Assembly: GCF_001906585.1 (NCBI RefSeq)
Contig: NZ_JUJA01000155.1
Span: forward strand, 43,855 to 77,232
Length of the DNA: 33,378 nucleotides
Direction of reading: 5' to 3'
Origin: Streptomyces kebangsaanensis
GTDB lineage: Bacteria > Actinomycetota > Actinomycetes > Streptomycetales > Streptomycetaceae
Under the pieces are notes generated by a model that saw nothing but the letters and a program-made list of their open reading frames with translations, was not told the DNA's origin and did no database searches. This document shows positions 16,520-25,400 of this stretch, piece after piece; the stretch's first letter is position 1; every line of letters starts with the position of its first letter. Made by a program: the position numbers and the translations under genes.

Positions 16520-17875
16520 ATGCAGGCAGAATCGAATAACTCGCAGGTGGGGCCGGAGAAGGGCTCGCTGGTGGGACAGGAGTACGAGGTCGAGATCGGC
16601 CCCGTCGCCCACGGCGGTCACTGCATCGCCCGCACGCCGGAGGGCCAGGTGCTGTTCGTCCGGCACGCGCTGCCCGGCGAGCGGGTCGTGGCGCGGGTGA
16701 CGGAGGGCGAGGAGGGCGCCCGTTTCCTGCGCGCGGACGCGGTACGGATCCTCGACGCGGCCAAGGACCGTGTCGAGGCCCCCTGTCCCTACGCCGGCCC
16801 CGGCCGCTGCGGCGGCTGCGACTGGCAGCACGCCAAGCCGGGCGCCCAGCGACGGCTCAAGGGCGAGGTGATCACCGAGCAGCTGAAGCGGCTCGCGGGC
16901 CTCACCCCCGAGGAGGCCGGCTGGGACGGCACGGTGATGCCGGCCGAGGGCGACAAGCTGCCCGCGGGCGAGGTCCCGCAGTGGCGCACGCGCGTGCAGT
17001 ACGCGGTCGACCCGGCCACGGGGAAGGCCGGCCTGCGCCGCCACCGCTCGCACGAGGTGGAGCCGGTCGACCACTGCATGATCGCGGCGCAGGGCGTCAG
17101 CGAGCTGGGCATCGAGCGGCGCGACTGGACCGGCATGGAGTCGGTCGAGGCGATCGCGGCCACGGGCTCGCAGGACCGCCAGGTGATCCTGACCCCGCGC
17201 CCCGGCGCCCGCCTCCCGCTGGTCGAACTGGACCGTCCGGTCTCCGTCCTCCGGGTCGACGAGAAGACCGGCGGCGTCCACCGCGTCCACGGCCGCCCCT
17301 TCGTCCGCGAACGCGCCGACGACCGTACGTACCGCGTCGGCGCCGGCGGCTTCTGGCAGATCCACCCGAAGGCGGCGGACACCCTGGTCAAGGCGGTCAT
17401 GCAGGGCCTCCTTCCGCGCAAGGGCGACACGGCCCTGGACCTCTACTGCGGCGTCGGCCTCTTCGCCGGCGCCCTGGCCGACCGCGTCGGCGACAAGGGC
17501 GCGGTCCTCGGCATCGAGTCCGGCAAGCGCGCGGTGGAGGACGCCCGGCACAACCTTGCCGACTTCCCCCGCGTCCGCATCGAACAGGGCAAGGTCGAGT
17601 CCGCCCTCCCGCGCACCGGCATCACCGAGGTCGACCTGATCGTCCTCGACCCGCCCCGCGCGGGCGCGGGCCGCGCGACGGTGGCCCACCTCTCCTCCCT
17701 GGGCGCCCGCCGCATCGCCTACGTCGCCTGCGACCCGGCGGCCCTCGCCCGCGACCTGGCGTACTTCCGCGAGGGCGGCTACCGGGTACGGACGCTGCGG
17801 GCGTTCGACCTGTTCCCGATGACCTCGCACGTGGAGTGCGTGGCGATTCTGGAGCCCACAGCAAAGGGCGCCTGA
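16520..17875 (+). CDS. Fe-S class I SAM RNA m5U methyltransferase (TrmA/RlmCD type)
   Basis: A 451-residue RNA uracil-5-methyltransferase. It has an N-terminal TRAM RNA-binding domain (about 15-75); [4Fe-4S] ligands C89, C97, C100 (CPYAGPGRCGGC) plus a later Cys in VDHCMI; SAM motif ALDLYCGVGLFAGALA (about 305-320); LIVLDPPRAGAG (about 374-385); nucleophile C404 in YVACDPAALARD; and the general base E439 in SHVECVAIL. The ATG at 16520 follows GGAG and begins before the TRAM domain. It is the Rv2689c orthologue by family and neighbourhood. Its last codons, including E439, are part of the duplicated sequence that recurs at 31855-31923 and appears to be an integration site. The rRNA or tRNA position it modifies cannot be told from sequence. 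Confidence 0.93.
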   Translation: MQAESNNSQVGPEKGSLVGQEYEVEIGPVAHGGHCIARTPEGQVLFVRHALPGERVVARVTEGEEGARFLRADAVRILDAAKDRVEAPCPYAGPGRCGGCDWQHAKPGAQRRLKGEVITEQLKRLAGLTPEEAGWDGTVMPAEGDKLPAGEVPQWRTRVQYAVDPATGKAGLRRHRSHEVEPVDHCMIAAQGVSELGIERRDWTGMESVEAIAATGSQDRQVILTPRPGARLPLVELDRPVSVLRVDEKTGGVHRVHGRPFVRERADDRTYRVGAGGFWQIHPKAADTLVKAVMQGLLPRKGDTALDLYCGVGLFAGALADRVGDKGAVLGIESGKRAVEDARHNLADFPRVRIEQGKVESALPRTGITEVDLIVLDPPRAGAGRATVAHLSSLGARRIAYVACDPAALARDLAYFREGGYRVRTLRAFDLFPMTSHVECVAILEPTAKGA

Positions 17876-17880
17876 CCTGC
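17812..17880 (+). repeat. Left att-like direct repeat at the methyltransferase 3' end
   Basis: These bases form the end of the methyltransferase gene and recur at 31855-31923, exactly 14,043 bp away. Two blocks are identical: 20 bp (17828-17847 = 31871-31890) and 17 bp spanning the stop codon (17864-17880 = 31907-31923). The intervening changes keep the reading frame. Similarity ends sharply 5 bp past the stop. This is the layout of attL made by an element that targets the 3' end of a gene and restores it. Confidence 0.8.
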
Positions 17881-18053
17881 TGGTTTCCTGCTTTGTCAGG
17901 TTCCGGGCGGGGCGCGTCGACATGTTTCCGAGAGTCCACCGCGTGGAGCGTGCCACAGGCTCCCGCCACGTGTCTCGCCTGCGGCTTCGCGCAGCGCGGC
18001 GCGGGTGGGGGCCGCTCTGCCTCGACTTCGTGAGGGGCGGTCGGGGAACGTCT

Positions 18054-18097
18054 TGACGCTTGTTCGACGCTGATTCCGGCGGAGCGTCATGACGCTC
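18054..18097. repeat. TGACGCTC-type repeats, left cluster
   Basis: TGACGCTT (18054-18061) and CGACGCTG (18065-18072) are degenerate direct copies with 11-bp spacing. GAGCGTCATGACGCTC at 18082-18097 is a perfect 16-bp palindrome made of two TGACGCTC copies head to head. The same octamer occurs in direct pairs with 11-bp spacing at 31758-31776 and 32063-32081. The block GTCGGGG...CTTGACGCT before it is also shared with the site at 32063. Confidence 0.65.
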
Positions 18098-18437
18098 GCT
18101 CGGCCGGCTGTCGAGCCCGAGTCGAAGGTCCTGGTCGGCGTCCGCGGTCTCGATCTCGGCGGTTGCCAGTGCGCGGTCGCGGCGCACGGAGGACCAGAAG
18201 GACCAGGCGGTCAGGAGACGCCGCCGAGGCCGGTGGTGACTTCGTTGATCTCGTACTGGATGGTGACCATGAGGATCACGCCAGGGCGCCGATGCCGAGG
18301 CCGAGCGAAGCTTCGAGAGGTGCCGAGCCGGTCCCCTGCGCGCTCACCCGCGGTGTCCGAGCGTCGTCATCCGTCGTGCTCGGCACGTCCGGGCTGCGCC
18401 CTGGGCCGGCACATCTTCTCGCCCGCCGGTCACGGGC

Positions 18438-18468
18438 TTGACCTTGACACAGTGACAAGGTGTCCCCT
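18438..18468 (+). promoter_or_regulatory. MerR-type promoter/operator
   Basis: TTGACC at 18438-18443 is a -35 element overlapped by the dyad ACCTTG-N9-CAAGGT (18441-18461). It is followed 19 bp later by a weak -10 (TCCCCT, 18463-18468). A dyad sitting in an over-long 19-bp spacer is the hallmark of MerR-family promoters. The MerR-HEAT regulator encoded two genes downstream in the same operon is the obvious binder, implying autoregulation. Confidence 0.75.
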
Positions 18469-18470
18469 GG

Positions 18471-19211
18471 GTGCAGGAGGTGGTTTCGATCAACCCGACA
18501 AACGGAACCCCGCAGCACGCCCGCATGCTCAAGGCCCTGAGCGCCGAGGACTCGTCGATCCGGCTGCAGGCGGCCCTGGCGGTTGGCTCGAACGCCGACC
18601 CAGGTTTCCTGGAAACGCTCGTTGAACGGTGCGCGGTCGAGCCGGACTTCTTCGTACGGGACATGCTGTCCTGGGCGCTGACCCGCCTCTCGCCGGAGAT
18701 CACCCTGCCCCGGATCCGCCAGGAACTCGGCTCCGAGCGCAACCAGGCCCGCAGCCAGGCGCTGCACACGCTCTCCAAGGTCGGTGACAAGAGCGCGTGG
18801 GCCTGGATCACCCGCGACATGCTGCGCGACGCCGACGACGAGGTCGCGCGGACCGCGTGGCGCGTCGCGGTCGGCCTCGTGCCCGAAGATGAGCAGAAGG
18901 ACCTGGTCGACGAACTGGTCATGCAGCTCGGCCGCGGTGACCGCGATGTGCGGCTGAGCCTGAGCCGGGCCCTTGTCGACCTCGGCGACGTGACCAGGCC
19001 CGCCCTGGAGAGGGCCGCGGCGAGCCCCGATCCGGCGGTGGCCGCGCACGCCCGTGCCACCGAATTGCTCCGGCAGAACCCGGAGGCCGGCTTTGACGCG
19101 GCCATCGACGAGGCGAAGCGAGTCGTGGCCCTCGGCCCGGAACGAGCCGCTGCCGCGGAGACGGCCGAGCCCGCGGAGACGACCGAGTCGGCGGAGGCTG
19201 CGGAGTGCTGA
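18471..19211 (+). CDS. HEAT-repeat protein
   Basis: About 246 residues built from repeated ~30-residue helical pairs typical of HEAT/PBS-lyase repeats (for example SSIRLQAALAVGSNADPGFLETLVER, DEVARTAWRVAVGLVPEDEQKDLVDELV). It ends in a low-complexity Ala/Glu/Thr tail. It has no catalytic motif and probably binds a protein partner. The start is uncertain. The listed GTG lies at or before the transcription start predicted from the MerR-type promoter, and AGGAGG at 18475-18480 would serve a start near 18489, where the in-frame codon is ATC. The GTG at 18480 and the ATG in HARMLKAL are other options. It overlaps the MerR-HEAT gene by 7 bp, so the two proteins are likely made together. Confidence 0.75.
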   Translation: MQEVVSINPTNGTPQHARMLKALSAEDSSIRLQAALAVGSNADPGFLETLVERCAVEPDFFVRDMLSWALTRLSPEITLPRIRQELGSERNQARSQALHTLSKVGDKSAWAWITRDMLRDADDEVARTAWRVAVGLVPEDEQKDLVDELVMQLGRGDRDVRLSLSRALVDLGDVTRPALERAAASPDPAVAAHARATELLRQNPEAGFDAAIDEAKRVVALGPERAAAAETAEPAETTESAEAAEC

Positions 19212-20242
19212 TCGGCGATGTGGCCCGCCACTCCGGGGTGAGCCCCCGGATGCTCCGGCACTACGACGCCCTGGGGCTGGTGCGGCCGTCGGGCCGCACC
19301 GTCGGCGGCTACCGGGAGTACTCCGCCGAGGACGTCCGCCGGATCTTCCACGTGGAGAGCCTGCGCTCCCTCGGGCTCTCGCTCAAGCAGATCGGACGCG
19401 CGCTGGAGGACCCGGCCTTCACGCCGTCCGCCCTGGTCGGCAACCTCATCCGGTGGACGGAGGACCGCCTGGCGCGGGAACAGGAGCTGCTCGAGCGGCT
19501 CCGTGCGATCGACGCGTCGGCGCCCACCGGCTGGCAGGACGTCCTGCGCATTGTCGAACTCATGCAGGGGCTCAACTCGGCCAGTGCCGCGCGCAGGCAG
19601 CAAGCCGTCCTGACCCGGCCGGAGGGCGTGTCGGTTCCCGCCGAGCTGCTGGCCGGGGCGATCCTGGCCGAATCCGACCCGCACGTCGCGGGCGCCCTGC
19701 GCTGGGCGCTCGCCCGATCGGGCGGCGACGGTGTGGCGGCGCTGACCGCCGGCGCGCGCTCGGAGGACGTCGACATCCGGCGGCGCGCGGTACTGGCGAT
19801 CGCCGAGATGCCCGAGGCCCCGGGTGCGACCGCGGTGCTCGCGGACGCCCTCGGGGACCCGGACACGACGGTGCGCAGGCACGCTGCTCTGGCTCTGGGC
19901 AGGCATGGCGTGGCCGCGGCCGTGCCCACACTCGTCGGCATGGTGGTCGAGGGCCCCAACGACGTGGACGCGGCGGAGGTTCTGGGAACGCTGTCCCAGG
20001 ACCCCGGGTGCGCGGACCGGATCACGACCGCCCTGGCCGACGAACTCGCCGCGCCCACCGCGGACTCCGCGACGCGGATCCGCCTCGCCCAGGCGCTGGT
20101 CGAGCTCGCGGGAACCACCGTGCAAGAGGTCCTGCGCCAACTGGCCCACGACGACGACCGCGCCGTCGCCCTCGTTGCCTCGGCCCTCGTCGGAGTTCTC
20201 GACAAGCGGTCCCCCGAAGACCGAGGCGACGAGGTGCCCTGA
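19205..20242 (+). CDS. MerR-family regulator fused to HEAT repeats
   Basis: A 345-residue protein. Residues 1-70 are a MerR winged HTH (LIGDVARHSGVSPRMLRHYD, LVRPSGRTVGGYREYS, DVRRIFHVESLRSLGLSLKQI). A dimerisation helix (about 72-110) is followed by a sensor region built of HEAT/armadillo-type repeats (about 150-335; for example DVDIRRRAVLAIAEMPEAPGATAVLADAL and TTVRRHAALALGRHGVAAAVPTLV). No metal-binding Cys cluster is seen, so the effector is probably a protein or small molecule held by the repeats. It very likely binds the dyad at 18441-18461 and controls its own operon. The upstream HEAT protein may be its partner or antagonist. Confidence 0.85.
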   Translation: MLIGDVARHSGVSPRMLRHYDALGLVRPSGRTVGGYREYSAEDVRRIFHVESLRSLGLSLKQIGRALEDPAFTPSALVGNLIRWTEDRLAREQELLERLRAIDASAPTGWQDVLRIVELMQGLNSASAARRQQAVLTRPEGVSVPAELLAGAILAESDPHVAGALRWALARSGGDGVAALTAGARSEDVDIRRRAVLAIAEMPEAPGATAVLADALGDPDTTVRRHAALALGRHGVAAAVPTLVGMVVEGPNDVDAAEVLGTLSQDPGCADRITTALADELAAPTADSATRIRLAQALVELAGTTVQEVLRQLAHDDDRAVALVASALVGVLDKRSPEDRGDEVP

Positions 20243-21104
20243 AGGCGCGCGACCGAGGCGCCGCGGCACCTCGTCCCGACGGTATGTCGCCGCCGGGACC
20301 GGAAACGGCGACGACTTCCGCGCGGTCATCACCTGTCCCGATAAGATCGCCGAAGCCCTTCCAGGGTGTCGACGCCGCCGAGCACCGGAGTCGCTGCGGA
20401 CGACCACACTCCAACTCCTCCGCGCGGGAGGGCTCACGTGCCTGCTCCACCGGCAACCGCGCTCACCGGCGGAACGACGTCCCCACCGGCGCCAGCACCG
20501 GTGCCTGCCTCTCACCTACGACGCGGCCGGGCGCCTTACCTCCGGCTGCTACCCGCAGCCCTGGTGTGCCGAGAACGCAGACCGACGGACACGGCGTGGC
20601 ACTACCGCGGTCCTGGCAGCTGACATCGGAGAGGTGCCGAACGTAACGGCTGTGCGTCCACTCGCTCGGTACGCCGCACCCCGTGCACCCGGCTGGAACA
20701 CGGGATCTCGTATGGGTCTGGACCACGACGACAGGATCGGAAACATCCACCGAGACCACCAGAATGTCAGCCAACTACGTTAAGAACGAGGAAAGTTCAA
20801 CAGAGCACACTCACAGGCTGCCCACTATGCGGACGGGTCGACCGCCGCACCAGGATGATCTTCGGCTACGAAAATCTTGCCAGAGCCCTGAACGTCCTCA
20901 CCCGCGTACGGATGAACGTGGCCAGTTCCTGATGTGCTGAGGAGTTGTCCGTCCCGGAAGCGCGCAGGGGTACACGAGGAAAGAAAGACCGTCGTCAACG
21001 CTCCCATACGCCCCGTTCCTCAGCTGGTTCGGCCGAAGATGTACTGGCCGGAGCGGAGGCTTTCCCGATACTCATGAAGGCTTGGTTGGGGAACGGGGGG
21101 TTCG
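20243..21104. other. Degraded or noncoding stretch inside the island
   Basis: 862 bp without a credible intact gene. GC falls between about 20640 and 21010. Translations give broken pieces, such as a YD-repeat-like YDAAGRLTSGCY (about 20517-20555, plus) and a short Cys-x2-Cys segment (about 20820-20935, plus) ending in a stop. None is long enough to name. The region looks like scar tissue between two cargo modules. Confidence 0.5.
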
Positions 21105-21326
21105 ATGCTGCTTGTCATGGCCTTGCTGGTGATCGGCGGGGTCACGCTGGTGTCGCGTTGCGGGGGACCGACGGCCTACCACCGGCCGTGTCGCCGCAGG
21201 CGCAGGGGGCTGTTCGCGCGCTGCCGGGATCATGCCTTCACTTTGGTTACGATCACCGACCTGGCGGGCCTCGTGCTGTTCGGTCTGGCTTTCGGTATGT
21301 GGGCGCTCTTCGGACCGGCCGTCTGA
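21105..21326 (+). CDS. Small two-TM membrane protein
   Basis: A 73-residue protein. TM1 covers about residues 1-17 (LLVMALLVIGGVTLVS), followed by a strongly basic loop with several Arg and two Cys (YHRPCRRRRRGLFARC), then TM2 (about 46-70, ITDLAGLVLFGLAFGMWALF). The ATG follows a G-rich stretch. Its stop overlaps the ATG of the Mrr-type nuclease gene (ATGA), which strongly suggests a joint role, for instance holding or restraining the nuclease at the membrane. I recognise no family. Confidence 0.7.
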   Translation: MLLVMALLVIGGVTLVSRCGGPTAYHRPCRRRRRGLFARCRDHAFTLVTITDLAGLVLFGLAFGMWALFGPAV

Positions 21327-22012
21327 TGCGGCGTAGGCGGAGCCAAGGAGGGTGGACTGCGATTCCCCGGTGGGTGTGGGGCGTGGGCGCCCTGGTCGGG
21401 GTCACTGGGCTGTGGCAGGCGGCCGAGCAGTGGCCGGCGCGGACGGGGATCGTGCTGAGCGCCGTGGCCGTAGGGCTGGGACTGAAGCCGGGACGGCTGG
21501 CCGTACAGAGATGGACCAGCCGCTCGGTTCTTGCCACGGGGTCCGTGCGCTATTCGCTGGTGCATCTCGATGCCCTGGAACCCCGGGCGTTCGAGCTAGC
21601 GGTCTGCTCTTTGCTACGCCGGGACGGACTGACTGCGGAGCATGTGGGCAGAGCGGGGGACAAGGGCGCCGATGTGCTCGTCGTCGATCGTTCACGACGA
21701 CGGGTCGTCGTGCAGTGCAAGCGGCTGCGACCGGATCGAAGGGTCGGAGACCAGGACGTGCAGCGGGTCAACGGTACATACCGCCACGACCACGGCGCCC
21801 ATTTCGCTGTGATCGTCACCACCGGAGGGTTCACGGCAGCTGCGAGGGCCAGCGGCCCGCGCTATGGGATTCACCTGGTGGACCGGGACGCTCTGGAGAG
21901 GTGGGCGGATCTGGGCGAGCCCCTGTACCGGATTCTTCGGATTCCCGATGAGGGCGCAGGGCGCAGGCGCTGGGCGCCCGGATCATGGCGTGCGAGGAAT
22001 TCACCAGGGTGA
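21326..22012 (+). CDS. Membrane-anchored Mrr-type restriction endonuclease
   Basis: A 228-residue protein with two hydrophobic helices near the N-terminus (about 16-31 and 41-53). A PD-(D/E)XK domain of the Mrr_cat family follows (about 75-195): E90 in AFELAV, D116 in GDKGADVLVV and the Q130-x-K132 pair in VVVQCKR. That is the D-x13-QxK active site expected of Mrr-like nucleases, so catalysis is likely intact. Mrr enzymes cut modified or otherwise abnormal DNA; the target here is unknown. The ATG overlaps the stop of the small membrane protein, and the EACC1-like gene starts 64 bp downstream. The protein could be an effector of the neighbouring system or an independent defence gene. Confidence 0.85.
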   Translation: MRRRRSQGGWTAIPRWVWGVGALVGVTGLWQAAEQWPARTGIVLSAVAVGLGLKPGRLAVQRWTSRSVLATGSVRYSLVHLDALEPRAFELAVCSLLRRDGLTAEHVGRAGDKGADVLVVDRSRRRVVVQCKRLRPDRRVGDQDVQRVNGTYRHDHGAHFAVIVTTGGFTAAARASGPRYGIHLVDRDALERWADLGEPLYRILRIPDEGAGRRRWAPGSWRARNSPG

Positions 22013-22076
22013 CGGTAAATCAGCAATGCTCGTAATTTGCTTTTGACGTAGGTAAGTTGGCGGTTCGAGAGGAAAC

Positions 22077-22472
22077 ATGGTCGACAAGATCGAATCCGCG
22101 CGGATCCAGGTGTTCGGTGCGGACCCGCGGCACGCGGAGCTCGAGGCGCGAGAGCTCCGTGAGGTTCTGCACCGACTGGACGGCGCCGGCGTGCGCTTCG
22201 CCTCGCCTGAAGCGCCGCGGGACACGGAGGGCGCGAAAGGGCCGGAACTGCTGACCCCGGAGGTCGTGCTCGTCCTCACGACGGGCTCCCTCGCGTTGGC
22301 GAGGACCGCCATCAAGGCGTGGGTCGAGGTCCGCAAAAGTCGCAAGGTGCGCATCGTGCACTCCGACGGCACGGTCACGGAGTTCGAGGGCGGTGTGTCC
22401 GGACGTGAGGTCAAGGCGCTGCGGGATGGCCAGGGCGGCAGGCCGGGCATCGGTCCGGGAGACGAACGATGA
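22077..22472 (+). CDS. EACC1-like effector-associated component
   Basis: A 131-residue protein. An N-terminal charged helical segment (about 15-45) leads to a hydrophobic helix (about 60-82, PEVVLVLTTGSLALARTAIKAWV), then the strand pair KVRIVHSDGTVTEFEG and a polar tail. This order matches the effector-associated constant component EACC1 described in predicted NTP-dependent conflict systems, where it couples variable effectors such as caspases to a regulatory core. The assignment is from memory of the family pattern. The ATG at 22077 follows GAGAGGAAAC. Its stop overlaps the ATG of the caspase-helicase gene, so the two are made as a unit. Confidence 0.75.
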   Translation: MVDKIESARIQVFGADPRHAELEARELREVLHRLDGAGVRFASPEAPRDTEGAKGPELLTPEVVLVLTTGSLALARTAIKAWVEVRKSRKVRIVHSDGTVTEFEGGVSGREVKALRDGQGGRPGIGPGDER

Positions 22473-25400
22473 GCCGTAAGCACGCCTTGCTCGTAGGCAC
22501 CGCTGTCTATGAGGACGTGAACTTCCCCGCCTTACCCTCTGTGCGCGCAGACGTTCACTACCTGAGTCAGGTTCTGGAGATGCCGGCGGTTGGAGGGTAC
22601 GAGAAGTGCGTGCGGGTCGAGGACTCGTCGAAGGCGGCGATCAAGCAGACCGTCGAGCGTTTTCTGAAGGACCGCGAGCCGGACGAACTGGTCGTGCTCT
22701 ACCTCAGCGGCCACGGGGCGTACGACCGTGAGGATGGTCAGCTGTACTACATCACCACGGATACCGAGGCCGACCGGATGCAACGGACCGCCCTCGAAGC
22801 TTCTTTCGTGACCGACCAGTTGGAGAAATGCGCGGCTCGACGCAAAGTTCTGCTGCTCGACTGCTGTTTCAGCGGCAGCGCGGTACAGGGCTTCCGCAGC
22901 AAAGGGGCCTCGCACTCGGCCACTGCGCCGGTTGTCGAAGCCGGCGGAGTGCACGTCATCACCGCGTCACAGCACTGGGAACAGGCATTCACCACTGATG
23001 CGGACCAGCCCTCGCAGTTCACCAGAGCGATAGTCGAAGGTTTACACTCGGGACAAGCGGACCTGGACGGTGACGGGCAGGTCTCTGCGAACGATCTGTT
23101 CCGGCACATCAGCCGTGACTTGCAAAAGGCACCCGACAGACGTCGGCAGACGCCGACCCAGTCCAGTCTTCACGTGACCGGCGACATCTATCTCGCCCGT
23201 GCCGCCGCCGGCCGTCAGATCCCCGCCCTCAAGCCGTTGCCCGCCGGGCTCACCGCAGTCAGCGACGGCGCTGGAGAGATGGCGCCGGCACCGGTCAAAG
23301 CCATCGAGGCAGCACACGACGATTCCGCCTTCACAGACGTCGAATGGAGACAGCTGCTCACGTACTACCAGCACTGTCTGGAGGCGGAGAACTCCACCGA
23401 CGAACTGCTGCCGCTGGTGGGCAGCGATCCTCCACGCGCGGTCTGGCCGGCAGGGGAGGAAGTCCTGCTCTCCGGCACGGAAGCCACGGTACAAGCGCCG
23501 GAACGCGTCGTGGACCTCGCCGAGCGTGCTCACAAGGACAGCGCCGACCTCTGGTACGGGTACCCCGTCGCCGTCCTCTACGACGGCAAGCGACAGGTGT
23601 GTGCGCCGCTCGTCATGCGCCAGATCGAGGTCGAACGCGGTCCGCGGGGACGCAGTGTCGTCAGGCCCACAGGCCCGATCGTCCTGCATCCCAAACTCAT
23701 CCTCGACCGGCTGGGCAAGGACGAAGGCAAGGAACTGCTTGCCGCCTACCAGCCCAACTGGCGGCCGGGATTCCGGGAGGACATGGTCCGGGACCTGCGC
23801 AGTCTGCTGCAGGAGCTGGGGCTGCCCGACACGGAGCACCTCGACCCTGGATCGCTCGGCGACGGCAGCTCGCTGTACGCCGCACATGAGGGCGCCCGCA
23901 ATGTGGCGGTCGTCTTCGCGGTACGGTCGGACGCCGCGGCCACCGCACAGCTGATGAAGGACTACAGAACGCTGCAAAAGAGCGTCGGGCAGTTCGCAGG
24001 CACCGCGCTCGGAGCATTTACTGCGCGGGTGGTGCCCGGAGCGGACAAGAGCGCCGAACAGGAAGTGCAGGTCGTCGCTCCACTGGAACTGAACGAAGGA
24101 CAGGAGGCGGTCATCCGGGCTGCCATGGTCCGCAGACTTACGGTCGCCACCGGGCCGCCCGGCACCGGGAAGAGTCAGCTCATCGTCAACGCGGTCGCCA
24201 CGGCCAGAGCGGCCGGTCAGACCGTGCTCGTCGCGTCGACCAACAACAAGGCGGTGGATGAGGTCTGGGAGCGTTGCGAAGCGCTGGCTCCGGGACTTCT
24301 CGTACGGACGGGCAACCAAACAGCCGTCGAGCATGAGTTGCGGACACTGGAGCAGTTGACCCGCAGCGTCCGGCCCCACCAGTCCTCCCAGATGTACCGG
24401 GGCGAACTGCGGAACCATCTTCGGGTGCAAGAGGCGCTGCGTCATCAACTCGCGGAGGTCTCCCGTCGAGAGCGGGAACTGGCCGACCTCGGCCGGCTGC
24501 GCTTCTCTTACGCCGAACAACACCACGGCGACCCTCAGACGCTTGCTACGGCCCTGGGCGACGATGTTTCCCTCGGCCGGTGGCTGCGCCGGGCTCGCAC
24601 CGCAGTCCGCCTCGGGATCTTCGGAGGCTGGCTGCGAAGCCGATGCCTGCGCGGTCTCACCCCTCTGTCCGTACCGGCTGCAGGCCGTCAAGACTTCGCC
24701 GACCTGCTGTCCTTCGCGGAAGCCGAAGCCGCCTGGCGACGGAAGAGCACCGCGGCCGATGCGGCACCGGCCGACGCCCAACTCCTCACGATGCTCCGGC
24801 AGACCGATCGACAGGTCCGGGAGACGGCGGCAGCGTTGCTGCAGGCGTCGGTGGCGGAGCAGGCAATGACTGCGCGTGCGGCCATCCACGACCGCATCGA
24901 AGCTGTGAAGTCACGATCACCGCGGCAGTGGTCGTCCTTGGAGCGGATCCTGCCGCAGGTGTCCGGCTGGGCCGTCACCGCGAGATCCCCACGGCGGTTC
25001 CGGGACCGGGCTGCCCTCTTCGACCTGGTCATCGTCGATGAAGCGAGCCAGTGTTCCACGCCGGATGTGCTGCCTCTGCTCTTCCGCGCCCGCCGGGCCC
25101 TCGTGATCGGTGACCCCATGCAGTTGCAGCACATCACCACACTTCAGCCTCGGCAGGAGGCGGAGGCACACCGTGGGGCCGGGCTGCGGGCGAGTTGGCT
25201 CGATGAGCACCGGTTCGAGCACCGCCGTTACTCCTCGTTCCACGCGGCTGCCCACGCGGCCGGGGAAACCCTGCTGCTGGACGAGCACTTCCGTTGTCAC
25301 CCGGACATCGTCGGCATCTCGAACCGGCATTGTTATGGCAACCGGCTGACCGTCCTCACCGAACCCCGGTCGTTGCGACGCCTCGCTGGAGTCGACGCTG

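Larger units (their letters stand above)
17876..18470. other. Intergenic region after att site, with arm-like repeats
   Basis: 595 bp with no convincing gene. It holds degenerate and palindromic copies of the TGACGCTC repeat at 18054-18097 and the MerR-type promoter at 18438-18468. Open frames across it (for example 18089-18625, plus) have Arg/Pro/Gly-rich shadow composition. Short minus-strand peptide-like stretches between about 18080 and 18270 could be remnants of a decayed gene, but I cannot identify one. Confidence 0.55.

Noticed and set aside
18089-18625. 178-aa plus-strand frame after the att site
   Set aside because: It has Arg/Pro/Gly shadow composition, crosses the MerR-type promoter and overlaps the HEAT gene in another frame.
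20366-20783. YDAAGRLTS-like segment suggesting an RHS/YD-repeat toxin remnant
   Set aside because: There is a single short motif with no second YD repeat in frame and Arg/Pro-rich surroundings. Chance similarity cannot be excluded, so no gene was called.
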